A stretch of DNA of 64,000 bases, taken from NCBI RefSeq assembly GCF_902686445.1, contig NC_062219.1, forward strand, positions 41,691,056-41,755,055. The letters are read 5' to 3'. The notes below the pieces were generated by a model, which was given only the letters and a program-made list of their open reading frames with translations, did no database searches and was not told the origin of the DNA. Origin of the DNA: Sciurus carolinensis (Eukaryota > Chordata > Mammalia > Rodentia > Sciuridae). Shown one piece after another: positions 37,861-49,359 of the stretch. How positions within the stretch are numbered: the stretch's first letter is position 1; each line of letters begins with the position of its first letter. Both the position numbers and the translations under genes were made by a program.

Positions 37861-40800
37861 CTGAAAAATTCAAAGGATAATCAAATCTTTTTTTACACAG
37901 GAACTTTCATAGTTGAATTTTTAAAGATTATCATGTATACGATTTAACTACAACACAAAAGAATAATGACATTTACAAATATTAAATACTGCATAAGCTC
38001 TTCATTTCTTAAAACAAGGAGAACGAAACCTTGATGTTCAATGAGTGAATAACATGTAGACATTTTTCACATCTCCAGAAGGAAAATGGAGCAAAACACT
38101 GAGTTCACAATCTAAATTCAGGACAAAAGAATACTTTCAGTTTTAAGTTAGCAGAGTTACTGGAGCAATCAAAGAAGCTGAGCTGAGGAAACAATTAGCT
38201 AGGATTCTTTCTTCTGCTTGACATATTGTTAAAGAACCTTGGAAGTGACATAATAATATTAAAGAAGGAGGGAAGGAGGGAAAGAAGAGAGGGGGATGAA
38301 GTTGGGGAGGGGAGGAAGGATACTGGGTAAGGAATGGAGTGTGTTCACTTTGTTCTTGCATCTCTGGGTCAAAAGTGAATAAGATTTATGATAGGTTTTC
38401 ATAGAAGTTTTCAGTTCATACCTAGATCATTTTTTAAGAAAATCCAATCATTTGCACTAATTGTATTCAGAACGACTTGTTCCAAAAATCAGCAGGAAAA
38501 TGTGACTATACAACTGTTCTCATTACTTTGTGGGGTTTTATGTAGCCCATATAAACCTAGGTAGTCATTCGGGTATGAGGTGAACCATTGACTCTACTGC
38601 TCTGAAGAAAAACCATAACATAACTTGATAAAATTTGGGAAAGGAAGATGTTGTGCTCATAATTTTCCAGTATTGACCTGATTTTGAAAGATATAGCAAT
38701 GCCCTGGTCATCCATTGCTTTGAATCTACATTTCTCAACTCAGCCGTGCCTGATCACAGTCAAATGTGCCAGAGTTCAGTTCTTTCCTTTCTATAGTCAG
38801 GGTAAAAATTGTGGTAAAAGCATAAAGGATAACTTCCATTTGGATCTTTTAGAAATGAATCATTTTTTGTTGTTGTTGGTGGTGGTTATTGCAGAAAAAT
38901 GTGGGCAAACATCCTTTTTCATTTTAGCCAAACTGTCCCCTGCTTGTCACCCTTAATTCTATGCATGTAACAAAATATGAATAGGTCAGAAGCTATACTT
39001 TCACGGATCATTTCTATAGTTCATTACTAGAATAGCTCTGACTATAATAGCCAAGGGGAAGATAGTCAGTTTTCTTAAATAGCAACAACAAAAAACCTTT
39101 CTGTTATTAACTTAATAGGGACATGTAAAACAATCCCCACACACACATATACAAAGGAATAAATCAACTTAATATGTCAGTATCATCAAAATACCATTAT
39201 TCAGTTTGCAGTAAAAGGCCTGAGAAAGGCTGGACCAAGGCATAACCAATAAAAGATTAGTTTCTGATGCTACTCTATCATTAGGAACTTCTTTGTAAAT
39301 TATTTCCTCTTGTATAATGTTTACATGCCTACCTAGTATTGAACATATATGTTTTAAAAGTGCCTTATGCATTTTACAAAAAGAACAAAAGAAGTAACAG
39401 CAAAATAGTTCTCTGATGAGGAATTAAAGAGATTCCTAATTTTTTCATTATACTTTTCTATTAGACACTAAATTATATACACTGGATTTCTATAATCTTT
39501 AAAAACTAAAATATAAAATGTTTAAAGTTCTCATTTATTGTGGAGTTATAAACTTTTTCAAGATTCAGCATGTTTGATGTTTTATAACATAAATCATTTG
39601 TATATATTTTCATAATTATTAGTTTATATTTCAATTAATAATTATATTTGCGGGTCAGATGTTCATGGCAATCCTACAAAAAATTTTGTTTTGACACACA
39701 GAGTTGGGTAAAACAATGGTATATTTGTTGTATATTTTTAATGTACACTAAATGAACTCTTTTTCTTCAAAGAGGAGACAATTAGATAGGATCTTTTCAC
39801 TTCTATTTACACATGTCATTGATAGTGACATAATGTTTTGAAAAAAAAGAGAGAGAAGGAAGAAATGAAAGGAAGGAAAGGAGAGAGGGAGAGGAAAAAG
39901 AGAATAAAGGGAAGGAAGGGAGGAAGGATGAAGGGTGGGAAGAGGTGATAGAAATGGAAAATGGAGGTTTATCACTTATCACTTACCACAACCATTTTGC
40001 CATCCTTAATTTCTCTTACAAAATTTGTTTCTTTGCCATCCCATTTCTGTACATGAATGAGTTTGTCTCCATCCAGGTTAATGACAGACTGAGACCAACA
40101 ACAAAATGCAGAGTATAGCAATAGATGCAGGTCAGATTTCTGATACAGAAGTCAAATGACAGCAGGATATTTGAAAAAGTTATATAATTGAGTAAATTGT
40201 CATCACCTAATTATCTTTTAGTTGTTTATCCTCTGTTATTTCTAGACTCATTATGAAAACTTTATTTATAATTTGGACGAAACATATACATCTAGACGTA
40301 AAAACTTCACATTAGAAAGAAAAATTCTGAATTAGTGCTTTCCAATTATCACCACTTCAGTTTAAGCAAAGCCTTAGAATGAGACGAACTAGTTAGCTGA
40401 CCTGAGGCAATCAGAGAGAGTAAATGAAGCACAGTCTTTCTTTCAGATGAACATTATTCCATACTTTCTGAAATACTAGTTTGATACAAAATGTCAAAAA
40501 CGTTTTAGATAAACAGGTTTGCCATGTGGTTACTCCTTGTTCAGGATACCACCTATGCACACTAGAATGCTACCTTTGATGTTCTTCTTCCTGAAACATT
40601 CTCCACTTTCCAACTTCAGAAAACAAAGAGGCTTTGAGAATCTATCTTTTATGACCCGCCTTCCCATCCCCACCCTGAGAAGCAACAGCCTCTTACCTTA
40701 CAGCTTCTGTCATCTGCACTGATTTCATCAAACTCTTCTCCCAGGTGGAAACTAATCTCTGTGTTCTTGAATGTGCATTGAGTCCTGATCACCACTTTGT

Positions 40801-41381
40801 CTCCTTCCTGACTTATAATCACCGTTGGTTTGGTCACATTTCCCACCTGCCTAGTGGCAAAGCCCACACCTAAAATAGCAAAAGGAACCAGTACAGTTAG
40901 CAGCAATTCCAAAATAGCTCAGAAAGCTGAAATCTGCTTTCCAATCCTGGAATCCAGGTTCTAAAGTGTGAGCAGCATTAGAGCGTGATTAATGATTAAT
41001 GATTAGTCCATTAATCATACAACTACTGGGCACAAATTATAATTAATGAATGCTGAAGAAAAACCAAAAAAGTCACAAAAGCTTCACGTCCTCCAAAAAA
41101 CATCAAATGTTCTGTTATTTTGCCCTAAGCAAGAAAGCAGGCGAGTGCCACATTTAAAAATCCATGCAGTGGAAAACGCATAGTCTGGCATGCAATTAGA
41201 GCATTGGGATCTCTCTGTCTCTTGCTGACCAGATGGATGAAGAGAGGAATCTGCAAGTGTCAAAAGCTGCAGGTTGAAAGGAGAATAACAAGTCTTATTT
41301 TTACCTACCTAGAGCCTTCATGTATTCATCAAAGTTCTGACTGTCCGTCAGCTTCCAGGTAGCACAGAAAGCCTCCACCAT
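37810..41381 (-). CDS. FABP7: Brain-type fatty-acid-binding protein (four coding exons)
   Basis: Exons of 73, 173, 102 and 51 coding nt give 132 residues, the exact family exon pattern and length. The N-terminal lipocalin/FABP signature runs about residues 5-25 ([17 protein letters not shown]). The carboxylate-binding residues R107, R127 and Y129 are present. The residues at 55-56 are Q-C, which I recall from mouse rather than human FABP7, and this separates it from the heart and myelin paralogues. The product is a cytosolic beta-barrel carrier of long-chain polyunsaturated fatty acids in radial glia and astrocytes. Start chosen because it gives M-V-E-A-F-C, the family N-terminus. It lies upstream of and in the same direction as SMPDL3A. 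Confidence 0.98.
38150..38335. repeat. Dispersed repeat with polypurine tract (copy A)
   Basis: AAACAATTAGCTAGGATTC and AGTGACATAATAAT lead into a GGAGGGAAGGAGGG purine run. A related block with the same order lies at 39765-39965. It is in FABP7 intron 3. Confidence 0.55.
39765..39965. repeat. Dispersed repeat with polypurine tract (copy B)
   Basis: GAGACAATTAGATAGGATC and AGTGACATAATGTT lead into a ~120-bp AG-rich run. It ends just 15-20 bp past the exon 3 donor, so the primary transcript has a long pyrimidine tract there. Confidence 0.55.
39987..40088 (-). CDS. FABP7: FABP7 exon 3 (coding)
   Basis: 102 nt coding residues 83-116, [16 protein letters not shown] through K-M-V-V. Contains R107. 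Acceptor TCTCAG, donor GTAAGT. Confidence 0.98.
40697..40869 (-). CDS. FABP7: FABP7 exon 2 (coding)
   Basis: 173 nt coding residues 25 (split) to 82, [10 protein letters not shown] through A-D-D-R-S-C-K. Acceptor TTTTAG, donor GTAAGA. Confidence 0.98.
40987..41050. promoter_or_regulatory. Cluster of ATTA/TAAT sites in FABP7 intron 1
   Basis: GATTAATGATTAATGATTAG followed by CATTAATCAT and TAATTAATGAATG gives at least seven homeodomain core sites in 64 bp. The function is inferred from the cluster and from known POU/PBX/PAX6 control of this gene in other mammals. Confidence 0.4.
41309..41381 (-). CDS. FABP7: FABP7 exon 1 (coding)
   Basis: 73 nt coding residues 1-24 plus one base: [24 protein letters not shown] is split as expected for the family. 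Start codon at 41379-41381. Donor GTAGGT. Confidence 0.97.
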
Positions 41382-41500
41382 CCTTACCTTTTCCCCCTTT
41401 AACTTTGAAAGCAGCTAAGAGACAGAGGGTCTCAGGTCTTCCTGCCACTGCAATTCAGAAGACCCCTTTGCACCTCAGCAGCAACTCTTTCCTTCTTATC

Positions 41501-41509
41501 TAAAATATA
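41501..41509 (-). promoter_or_regulatory. FABP7: TATA-like box of FABP7
   Basis: TATATTTTA on the minus strand, ~120 bp before the start codon, predicts a transcription start near 41475-41480 and a 5' UTR of ~95 nt. A GCCAAT box lies ~115 bp further upstream at 41622-41628. Confidence 0.55.
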
Positions 41510-41639
41510 GGCAGGCAAAAAGCCAATGATCTGAATTGCAAACTCACTCCTCCAGTGTGTCTTTTTCCAGTAGGCTGTTGCAGGGGGAGGGCATGGGAAG
41601 GAAGACTCCAATCCTCTTTGTGATTGGCTCAGGCCACTG

Positions 41640-42940
41640 GGTTAGCAGAGTAGGTCAAGTTCCACCCAGTGGACACAGGGCAGCCCTTATGCCTGAAAAA
41701 GCTCTGCAGGGTTTCAGTGGAACTGGAGGCAGGGGAAAGAGAAAATGAGAGAGGGTCTTTCAGGTTCAGAAAAAACTTGGCAAAGGCAATTTCCAACTGT
41801 GAGGAAAGAAAAAAGATGCACAATAGGACATTCAGATTGATTTCCGTTAATGGCAAAGCTGGTTACAAATGAGGACCCCCTTACAGAAAACCACTGAAAT
41901 GCCAGACTTTTCAGACAAAAGAGTCTGAATAGTGCACTTTATTTTCTCTTATATTTACAGGGAGAGCAAAACGCAGACTAGAATATGCCAAACTGGGAAA
42001 AGAGGCCAGGGAGGAGGTATAAGTCTTTCCCTGGATGTACTGCTCAAAAGCTACGCTGAGTATCAATGGAAGCTAACCAAATCTGGCCCCTTTGCAACAC
42101 AAACTGAGTGAATTTAAGGAACTCATTGTTCCTTCTAAGAATGTGAGAACCAGACTGGAATGGAAAAGCGACCTAAGGAAGAGTATGGTTAGGATTCATT
42201 AATGAGGTACAAAAATAAAGAAGAGAGTGTTCTTTTTCCCCCTCCTTTAACAGATTATAGAATGCTTGTGGAAGAACTGAACAGAAGATCATTTAGTAAG
42301 ATCTTAAATGATATGCACTATTAAGACCTTCTGATTTCCTGAGACTACATCTACATAAATACAATCTGTGTCCATGTTAGGAGTTAGTAATAAGGGGAAT
42401 CAATGAGCAATGAGGGGAAGAGTGGTGGGAACCAGGAGAAATTGAGTTTCAGTTTGTCCTATCTCAGGGTACCCCAAGAATGGCAAAATATCTCAAAGTT
42501 TCTAACTGAGTAGTTAGAGGAGGTCGCTGAATTTCCCCTTCACCCAGATATTCTCCCTGCTTTGCACGTATAGGCCAAAGGTGAAAACCACCTTCCCAGC
42601 CCCTCAAGGAATTTGATTTGACAATTCCTGCTCTTCACCCACTACCACTTAAACCACAGCCCAACTACATTCCTGCTTCTGTCTTCACCAAATACAGCAA
42701 ATGAATAACATGTAGCAAATGGCGAGCTACATGCTTCTACTTGGCTCCCTCTGAGCTCCTTACCAGAAGCTCAAAGACCTTCACCACACCTGTTCTTCTA
42801 ATTTGAACTGTACTTGTGAATAGTCCCATCATACACTCAACTATGCCCACCAAACATATACAAATCATTTCTAAGACTTCAATCTCTCAGGGGGATCTCA
42901 ATGTCGAGGCCTGCCTCATTTCGCTTCTTGAATATTTCTC
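41640..42940. other. FABP7 upstream region, no gene recognised
   Basis: No nameable repeat or coding exon. The short ORFs at 41536-41872 on both strands overlap each other and have no domains. The proximal part may hold FABP7 control elements. Confidence 0.5.
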
Positions 42941-42944
42941 TGTC

Positions 42945-43560
42945 ATTTTCCTCCCATCTCCATAACCACCATCTAATTGCAGCAGCCACTGGCTCTCACT
43001 AGTTCTATGACAATTATCTCTTCACTGTTCTTGCAGCTACTTCTGGTTTATAGTCCTTTCACCACACTGGAGCCCAAGTGACCTTTCAAAGTACAGATCT
43101 ACATCTCTGTGGTGACAAAGACTGTTGAGCATCTTTTCATGTGCTTCTCTGCCTTGTGTACATATTCTCTGATAAAGTGACTACTCAAAACTCTTACCTA
43201 TTTTAAATTGATTTTTTTTCTTTTCTTGCCACCAAATTGTGAGTGTTCTTTATGTAACTATATTCTAGGTAAATGTCATTTATTGAATATGTGTTTCAAA
43301 AATTTTTCTTTCTTTTCATTTTTCTTCATTTGTTTGGTTGTTATAATGGTTTCACTGATGTGTCAAAATTATTATTATACATATCAAATAAGTACAATTG
43401 ATTTTGTGTTAATTATACCACATTAAGGTCATTTTAAAAATCTAAACTTGATCTTGTTCTTCTACTACTTTAACTCCTTAAGATGGATTCTTCCTGCTCT
43501 CAGGTTAAAGATCAAAATTAGTGAGGTTGTCTATACCAACTCTGCCCCTGATGTTTGAAG
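42945..43560 (+). repeat. L2 fragment interrupted by old L1
   Basis: CACCACACTGGAGCCCAAGTG, CTTTCAAAGTACAGATC and, after 43440, CTCAGGTTAAAGATCAAAATT are L2-like. The middle (43108-43235, GAGCATCTTTTCATGTGCTT) is antisense L1M sequence. Confidence 0.45.
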
Positions 43561-43564
43561 GAGT

Positions 43565-44880
43565 TAGGGTAAGAATTCAAATGGAGGCTCACATACCATA
43601 TATCTAAGCAATGAATGCTATAGATAAGACAATGCCTACAATAGGTAGTGCCCCAGCCAGGATCACAGCCCACCCCCAAGTCACAGAGCAGATATTGTCA
43701 AACCTGAGCAGCAGCAAGTGGGCAGACCAGGCAAAAGCTGGTCAGGAGTCCGGAGTTTCCAGCAGGGACTAGAACTTCCTAAACCTGAGAGGCACATGAA
43801 CTTAGTGTTGTGGTGATGTGAGCTCGAAATTGCCCTCAGCAGCAGTCATGAAAGGCCTGAAAACCATCCCAGAGGAAGCAAAGCTCATACAGTCAAACCC
43901 TCTGACATTATTTGAGTTGTTGAACCATGTGCCTGCAGTAGCCTGAGTCATGCTTTTCATAAATCACCTTTGTCTTTTTTTGTGAAAAGTCAGAAGAATA
44001 ATTATCTATGTGAACCATTCTCTATGGAAAAGTTTCTCAAACTAAGAATATTATTATACCAATGTCCATAGTAGAAATTTTAGGAAAAACCACTTGACTA
44101 TTTTGTGACTCCCTAAACTGACATATTTAACCTAATGTAAATTAGGTTAAAAAATTACTGTATAATGTATTTAAACTTAAGAATGATTGCTTTCAAACAA
44201 GAGCTTATTTGCTGTGATTATTGAGGGTTTAAATAGAAGAGAAAGTCAAAGAACAGAGACTGTTGTACTAAGGAGGATTTAACAAATATATTTCCAAGTT
44301 TACCAAACCTGGGAGCACTGTGTGGTTTTAATGTGACTTTCATAATACACATGCATCCTCAAGTTTAAGAAGAAAAGTTTGGATCCCTCTCCCAAAGTCA
44401 TTTCCTTTGTGTGTTAACTAATGGAATAAGAACTCTAAGGAATCCATTGTAAGTTTTGAAATAGAAGGAAAAGAGAGAGAGAAGATGCTTTGAGAGATGT
44501 TGGCAAAATCTCCAAGTGAGCCTGTGCCTTCTTTCTAAGTTTTTCCTTCTTAAGAAAACAGATTGCTAATAAATTTTTAACATTGTTCTTGAGCAAAGTA
44601 AGCCAACCAAGGTCATGACACTATTTCTTGTAAAATAATCCAAGGGTATACATTAAGAGTAATTAAATAAAATTCAAAGTCCTTGCTTGAGGTTATTTTG
44701 TTACCAAATTATAGAGAATAAAATACTAGTGGAATATCTCTATACTTGGAAATGAAATGTGATGATGCCAGGAAGGCACCCTTGATCTACAACCTCTCCT
44801 GTAGTAGATAATAGGTAAGATCAGACAAAACCATTGGGCTGAAACAGTACTACAGACCTACCCTAGGGGCTCACCTGTCT
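43565..44880. other. Intergenic, nothing recognised
   Basis: No gene or nameable repeat was found. Confidence 0.45.
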
Positions 44881-45056
44881 GTCCCACTTGCACCTTTCAT
44901 CATCCCCACCCCCACAACCGACCAGCTCAGCCAGCTGGTGAGGAGTGATGAGGATCCCAAACTTCAAGCAGGACTTGATGCAATATTGGTGATGGAATTT
45001 CATGATGATGAGGAATGGAGGGGAAAACAAGTGACTTCTCTGTATCTTGGTGATGT

Positions 45057-45174
45057 GAAATTCTTCTCTCTTTTTCTTTTTTTCCCCGCGGTGCTAGGGA
45101 TCGAACCCAGGGCCTTGTACTTGTGAGGCGAGCACTCTACCGACTGAGCTATCTCCCCAGCGAAATTCTTCTCT
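45057..45174 (-). repeat. ID SINE with perfect target-site duplication
   Basis: Direct repeats GAAATTCTTCTCT (45057-45069 and 45162-45174) flank a minus-strand ID core with GATCGAACCCAGGGCC and CTATCTCCCCAGC. Confidence 0.95.
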
Positions 45175-45439
45175 TATACTTTTAAAAATGTGGACTACAT
45201 CAGAGAAGAAATGCATCTCCCAGTGTCACACCCTGGAAAAGAAGAATTTGGGGAGAAATATTTTCTCTTTTTTCTATTTCCTGCAGTTTTTTCCTCCATT
45301 TCCCTACCATTATCTACATGTTCTATTCTCCACATTTTATTGAACATGAAATATAGAGGAGGACCTTAGTTGGCTTCCAGCTCTGATGAAGTAACCCAGG
45401 AGAGAACTGTTCTTATTCCAGTCTTGTTACAAAAGACTT

Positions 45440-45755
45440 CCAGGACTTTTCCTCCTCAGACCATTGATAAACCACAAATGCCAAGAAAACTCTCCTCTCT
45501 AGTTCCTCATTAATTTCCACTTGTCTTTTAGAGGTTAGCTCAAATATGCTTTCTTTGAGGAAGATTGGTCCAAATCTCATGGTTATGTTATTCATGGTTT
45601 CAGTGTGTCTTTTATACATATCACAATTTGAATTAAATACTTTTGTAATCACTAATCATCTTTCTTCCTTATAAGAGCACAAATTTCAGGATGTGTCAAT
45701 TTTATTCCCCAATGTGCTTAAGGGCCATTGTCTAGCATAATATGAAGTCCACAGA
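45440..45755 (+). repeat. L2 LINE 3' end
   Basis: GAGGTTAGCTCAAATATGC, TTTGAGGAAGATTGGTCC and TAAGAGCACAAATTTCAGG follow the L2 3' consensus. The 79-codon minus ORF here is a by-product of this repeat. Confidence 0.6.
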
Positions 45756-46367
45756 GTGTAATAAAAAAAAAAAAATAGAACACAGAGAAACAGCTTTCGA
45801 AAAGTAAGAATTTAAACTACTGTCCATGTAGTCTTTTTCAAGTCTTTATCCGGACTTCCTCCCTTTGCAACCTGTAGGACCCCAAGGCAGGAGATCTAAG
45901 CTTCATCTTCATCCCTATCATATTAATGTTTGGGAGAAAACCAAGAATTTGGAATTATTTTTAGAGTTTTTCTTTGAAGTAAATGCACATAGATAGTCTG
46001 TGAGAACATTCAAATGCACGATGGACTTATTAATGCAAGAGTGGAAGATTGTGTGCCATGTCATGTTAGAAACCTGATGCCAAAGAGTTTGCAATGGAAA
46101 CTCTCCTTTAATGAATCCTCTGGTCCATTTATTATGAGTTGTTATGATTTGTAAATTTAAAACTTCAAAAACTATTTTTTTTTACTGTTCTTATAGTTCT
46201 TGGAGATTTCTGCTGTTTATTTGGGCATAAAGCTTACTTTGGAGTAAGTTTCAAGTCATGTTTACCAGACTGGTATCTATTAAAGGAAGTTATTAACCTA
46301 GGATCAGTTGAAGATTAAAGAAATCACTGCTACTTTTAACAGAAACAGAACCAAAAACAGGGAATTG

Positions 46368-46535
46368 GATGCTTACAAAGTTATTGGAAGAGTAAAAGGA
46401 ATAGATTTTAAGCTAACCTGAGCTTTTAGAAATACTCTGAACATGACCAAGATGCTTACAAAGCTATTGTAAGAGTAAAAGGAATAGATTTTAGGCTAAA
46501 CTGAGTTTTTAGAAATACTCTCAGAACATGACCAA
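46368..46535 (+). repeat. 83-bp tandem duplication
   Basis: Two head-to-tail copies start GATGCTTACAAAG at 46368 and 46451, differing at only a few positions and by a 2-bp indel near the end. Confidence 0.9.
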
Positions 46536-46921
46536 AGATATGGGCTTGCTAAGGCATTCGTGATCTCAACTATTCCCAGGAAGCCGAGGAATCGAGCAGG
46601 TGCTTCTTCACCAGCTGGCTTTAGGAATATCCTGCTTCAGTTGTCATCTGGTAGTGAGGGAATTTCCCTTAGAAATATTCCAAAACACACCACATGGGCC
46701 CAATTCAACAGCAAATGGAGGTCTTGCATGTGTTCTCTCTCACTTCTTAGTTGAATTCAAGTATTACACAACAAGTACGTTTGATAGGGAAAATCTACAT
46801 CAAGTGGGAGGATTTGGAGATGTTGTTTGATCTCCACTACTTCTGCAGAGCAGAGAGAACCACAGAAGGAAGCAGGAGCATAGGTCAGACAAGCCAATCC
46901 ACCACACTCCATCCATCACTT

Positions 46922-47034
46922 AGAAATATTTGGTTAGGGGGCTGGGGATATAGCTCAGTTGGTAGAATGCTTGCCTCACATGCACAAGGCCCTGGATTCA
47001 ATCCCCAGCACCACAAAAAGAAAGAAATATTTGG
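46922..47034 (+). repeat. ID SINE with perfect target-site duplication
   Basis: Direct repeats AGAAATATTTGG (46922-46933 and 47023-47034) flank an ID copy starting GGGGGCTGGGGATATAGC and ending AGCACCACAAAAAG. Confidence 0.95.
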
Positions 47035-47107
47035 ATGGATTTTAAATGTGTTTATTAGGAGGGAGAATGAAGAAATGAAGAGATCTTAGATGTCCGGGAA
47101 TATTGTA

Positions 47108-47250
47108 GAGCAGTAGTACTTAAAATTGGATGATCATTAGAATCACCTGCAGAGATGAATAATTATGCAAATTCCAAGTTTTCCTGGACAAATTTTCATA
47201 TAGGCTGTCTGGGGCTAAGGCCTTTGTATCAACAAAATCTAAGGCATTTG
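47108..47250 (+). repeat. Possible MER5-like fragment
   Basis: AGCAGTAGTACTTAAAATTGG and ATTAGAATCACCTGCAGAG resemble the MER5 start, and AATTATGCAAATTCCAAG resembles its middle. It is heavily diverged. Confidence 0.4.
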
Positions 47251-47254
47251 GAAA

Positions 47255-49175
47255 AACAATATCTTAGGTTAAAATTCTACATGTGTAATGCATTTAATGC
47301 AAACTAGTCCATTCCAAATTATCAGAATAATAATACTATATCTGAATTTTAATATTTCTTTAATGCTAAGCACTAAAGTAGGACAAGTCTAGTGATGCTA
47401 CTAATTTTTTGGCCCTCAGATGATTGCAGAAACTGTGCACGACTTTTAATAAGGCTGTCTCTGTATTTTAAAGTGGTATTAAAGTGCCATGTGATATTCA
47501 GCAAGGAAAAAACATGACCCATAACTATTCCAAAGATTGAACAAATGTTAGCATGTAAAGCTCTGTGCTGCAATGGAGGTTATCTCCAATCGTAACACGA
47601 ACTTGCAGGATCCACCAAGTTCAATGAGCATTTTATTAATTTTTATGGGGACGTTTCTGACATTAGAAAGTCTTGTCCTTAGAGAGCATCTGGTTCCATC
47701 AGATGAATAAGGTATTTTCAAACTCATTTTACAGAAGAAATGGAACCCTTATGTAAATATTTTCCAGCGGATGTTTTAGTCTTTTCAGTACATTATTTTT
47801 AAGATAATTTGTTGGAGCAGCTATGAACTACTAATTTGAACAGTAATATCATTATAACATTTAAAAACAGGTCATTGAAATTTGATTTTTTTCCTCCATT
47901 AGCTGACTGGAAAGCATAGTATTATATCTTGAATTCTACTGATATAAAAATAAAATAAAATAAGGTAATTAACTTAATATTTTTCACTTCCAAAGCAAGT
48001 TTTTAAACTGAAACGATCACTTGAAAGCATTTATCTTTGTTGTTGTTTTTAAGCATATTAAAATGACTTTACAAACTTTTATTCCTAGCAATTTGGTCAA
48101 AGGTGAGCCTATATTTGGAATTGTTAAGGAAATAGTAGCACTTCATAAATTTTCTGTTCACCATGTTAAGTTTTTATTCTACTTGGAAAAACTTAGATAA
48201 ATATAAGGAATTTTATGAATAAATCATTGACAGTTAAGGTGTTTCTGGAATTCAGATACATTCACTGAATGTATTTTCTTCTGCCACTTTTGTACATATA
48301 AGAAAGAAGGTATTCATCGGCTAAGGAAATAACTTCTAGGTGGAACATACATAAGAATGCATTTTGTAAATTTACATGCTTTTAGAAATAAATCTGAAAA
48401 TGATATATGAATCTATAAATTATACATTATAATTTATATCACAAATAAATATAATTTATAAATTATAACTAAGTGATTTTGGAAAACATCTGAGTCTTCA
48501 AGATTTTATGCTACTTTTATCCTTAATCTGTAATATATAAAATGAAATTAAAGGTGGACAGATAACATTATTTGGAAACCCTTCCCATGTCTCTTGGATA
48601 ACTTTGTCTTCATCACAATATCTTCAAATTCCATAAGGTGAGGTTTTACAAGTCACTTCCAGATTGCTGCTGCTAAAGAATTTCAGAATATGGTTTGCCT
48701 TGCTCTAATGTGCTCAACCTGCTCTGTATCGTGTCAGAAGGATATGGAACTCTCTTTCCTTCATTTCCCCAGATAAAACAACTGACAGGAGGTTTTTGTG
48801 ACTTTGGCACATTTTTCTTACGTTTTAGGAAGACAGAGTTTATACAGCAAAAACTCTGTTTGAATAGTAACATCTTTTTCCTTTCCATAATTTTTACTAG
48901 TATTAAATTTCTATTCATTTCCAAACCCAAGTCATTCAGTCATATCTTCTATTTCCTTGATGATGTTAATCCACAACCTTGGTATTAACTAGTTCTTAAA
49001 GTGTTTCCAAATAAGAGATCTTTCTCTAAGAGAAAATTCTGTGCAATCTGGCTATTATGTGGACTAAAAAGTTAGATTAGTTATGCTCCTTTGTTAATGT
49101 TATAATCTTATTTGTCCATACAAGGTCAATTTTCATTGAGTGTAAAAGAGATTTTTTTCTTTTGAAAATCAATAA
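47255..49175. other. Intergenic, nothing recognised
   Basis: AT-rich sequence without a supported gene or nameable repeat. Confidence 0.5.
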
Positions 49176-49177
49176 AT

Positions 49178-49353
49178 CAATTTGGAGATGTAGCTCAAGG
49201 TAAAGAACTTACCTAGCATGCACAAGGCCCTAGGTTCCATCCTTAGCACCACAAAAAAAGCCAAAATGAAACAAAAAGAAAAAACAAGTAAAAAGAAATA
49301 GAAAGGAAAGAAAGAGGGAAAGAAGGAAGGAAAGTGGGGGGAAGGAAGGAAGG
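49178..49353 (+). repeat. Diverged ID SINE with polypurine tail
   Basis: GGAGATGTAGCTCAAGG, GCATGCACAAGGCCCTAGG and CCTTAGCACCACAAAAAAAG, followed by a GAAA/GGAA-rich tract at 49290-49353. Confidence 0.75.
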
Positions 49354-49359
49354 ACAAGA

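Noticed and set aside
45413..45652. 79-codon minus ORF resembling a small protein
   Set aside because: It is the antisense strand of an L2 3' end.
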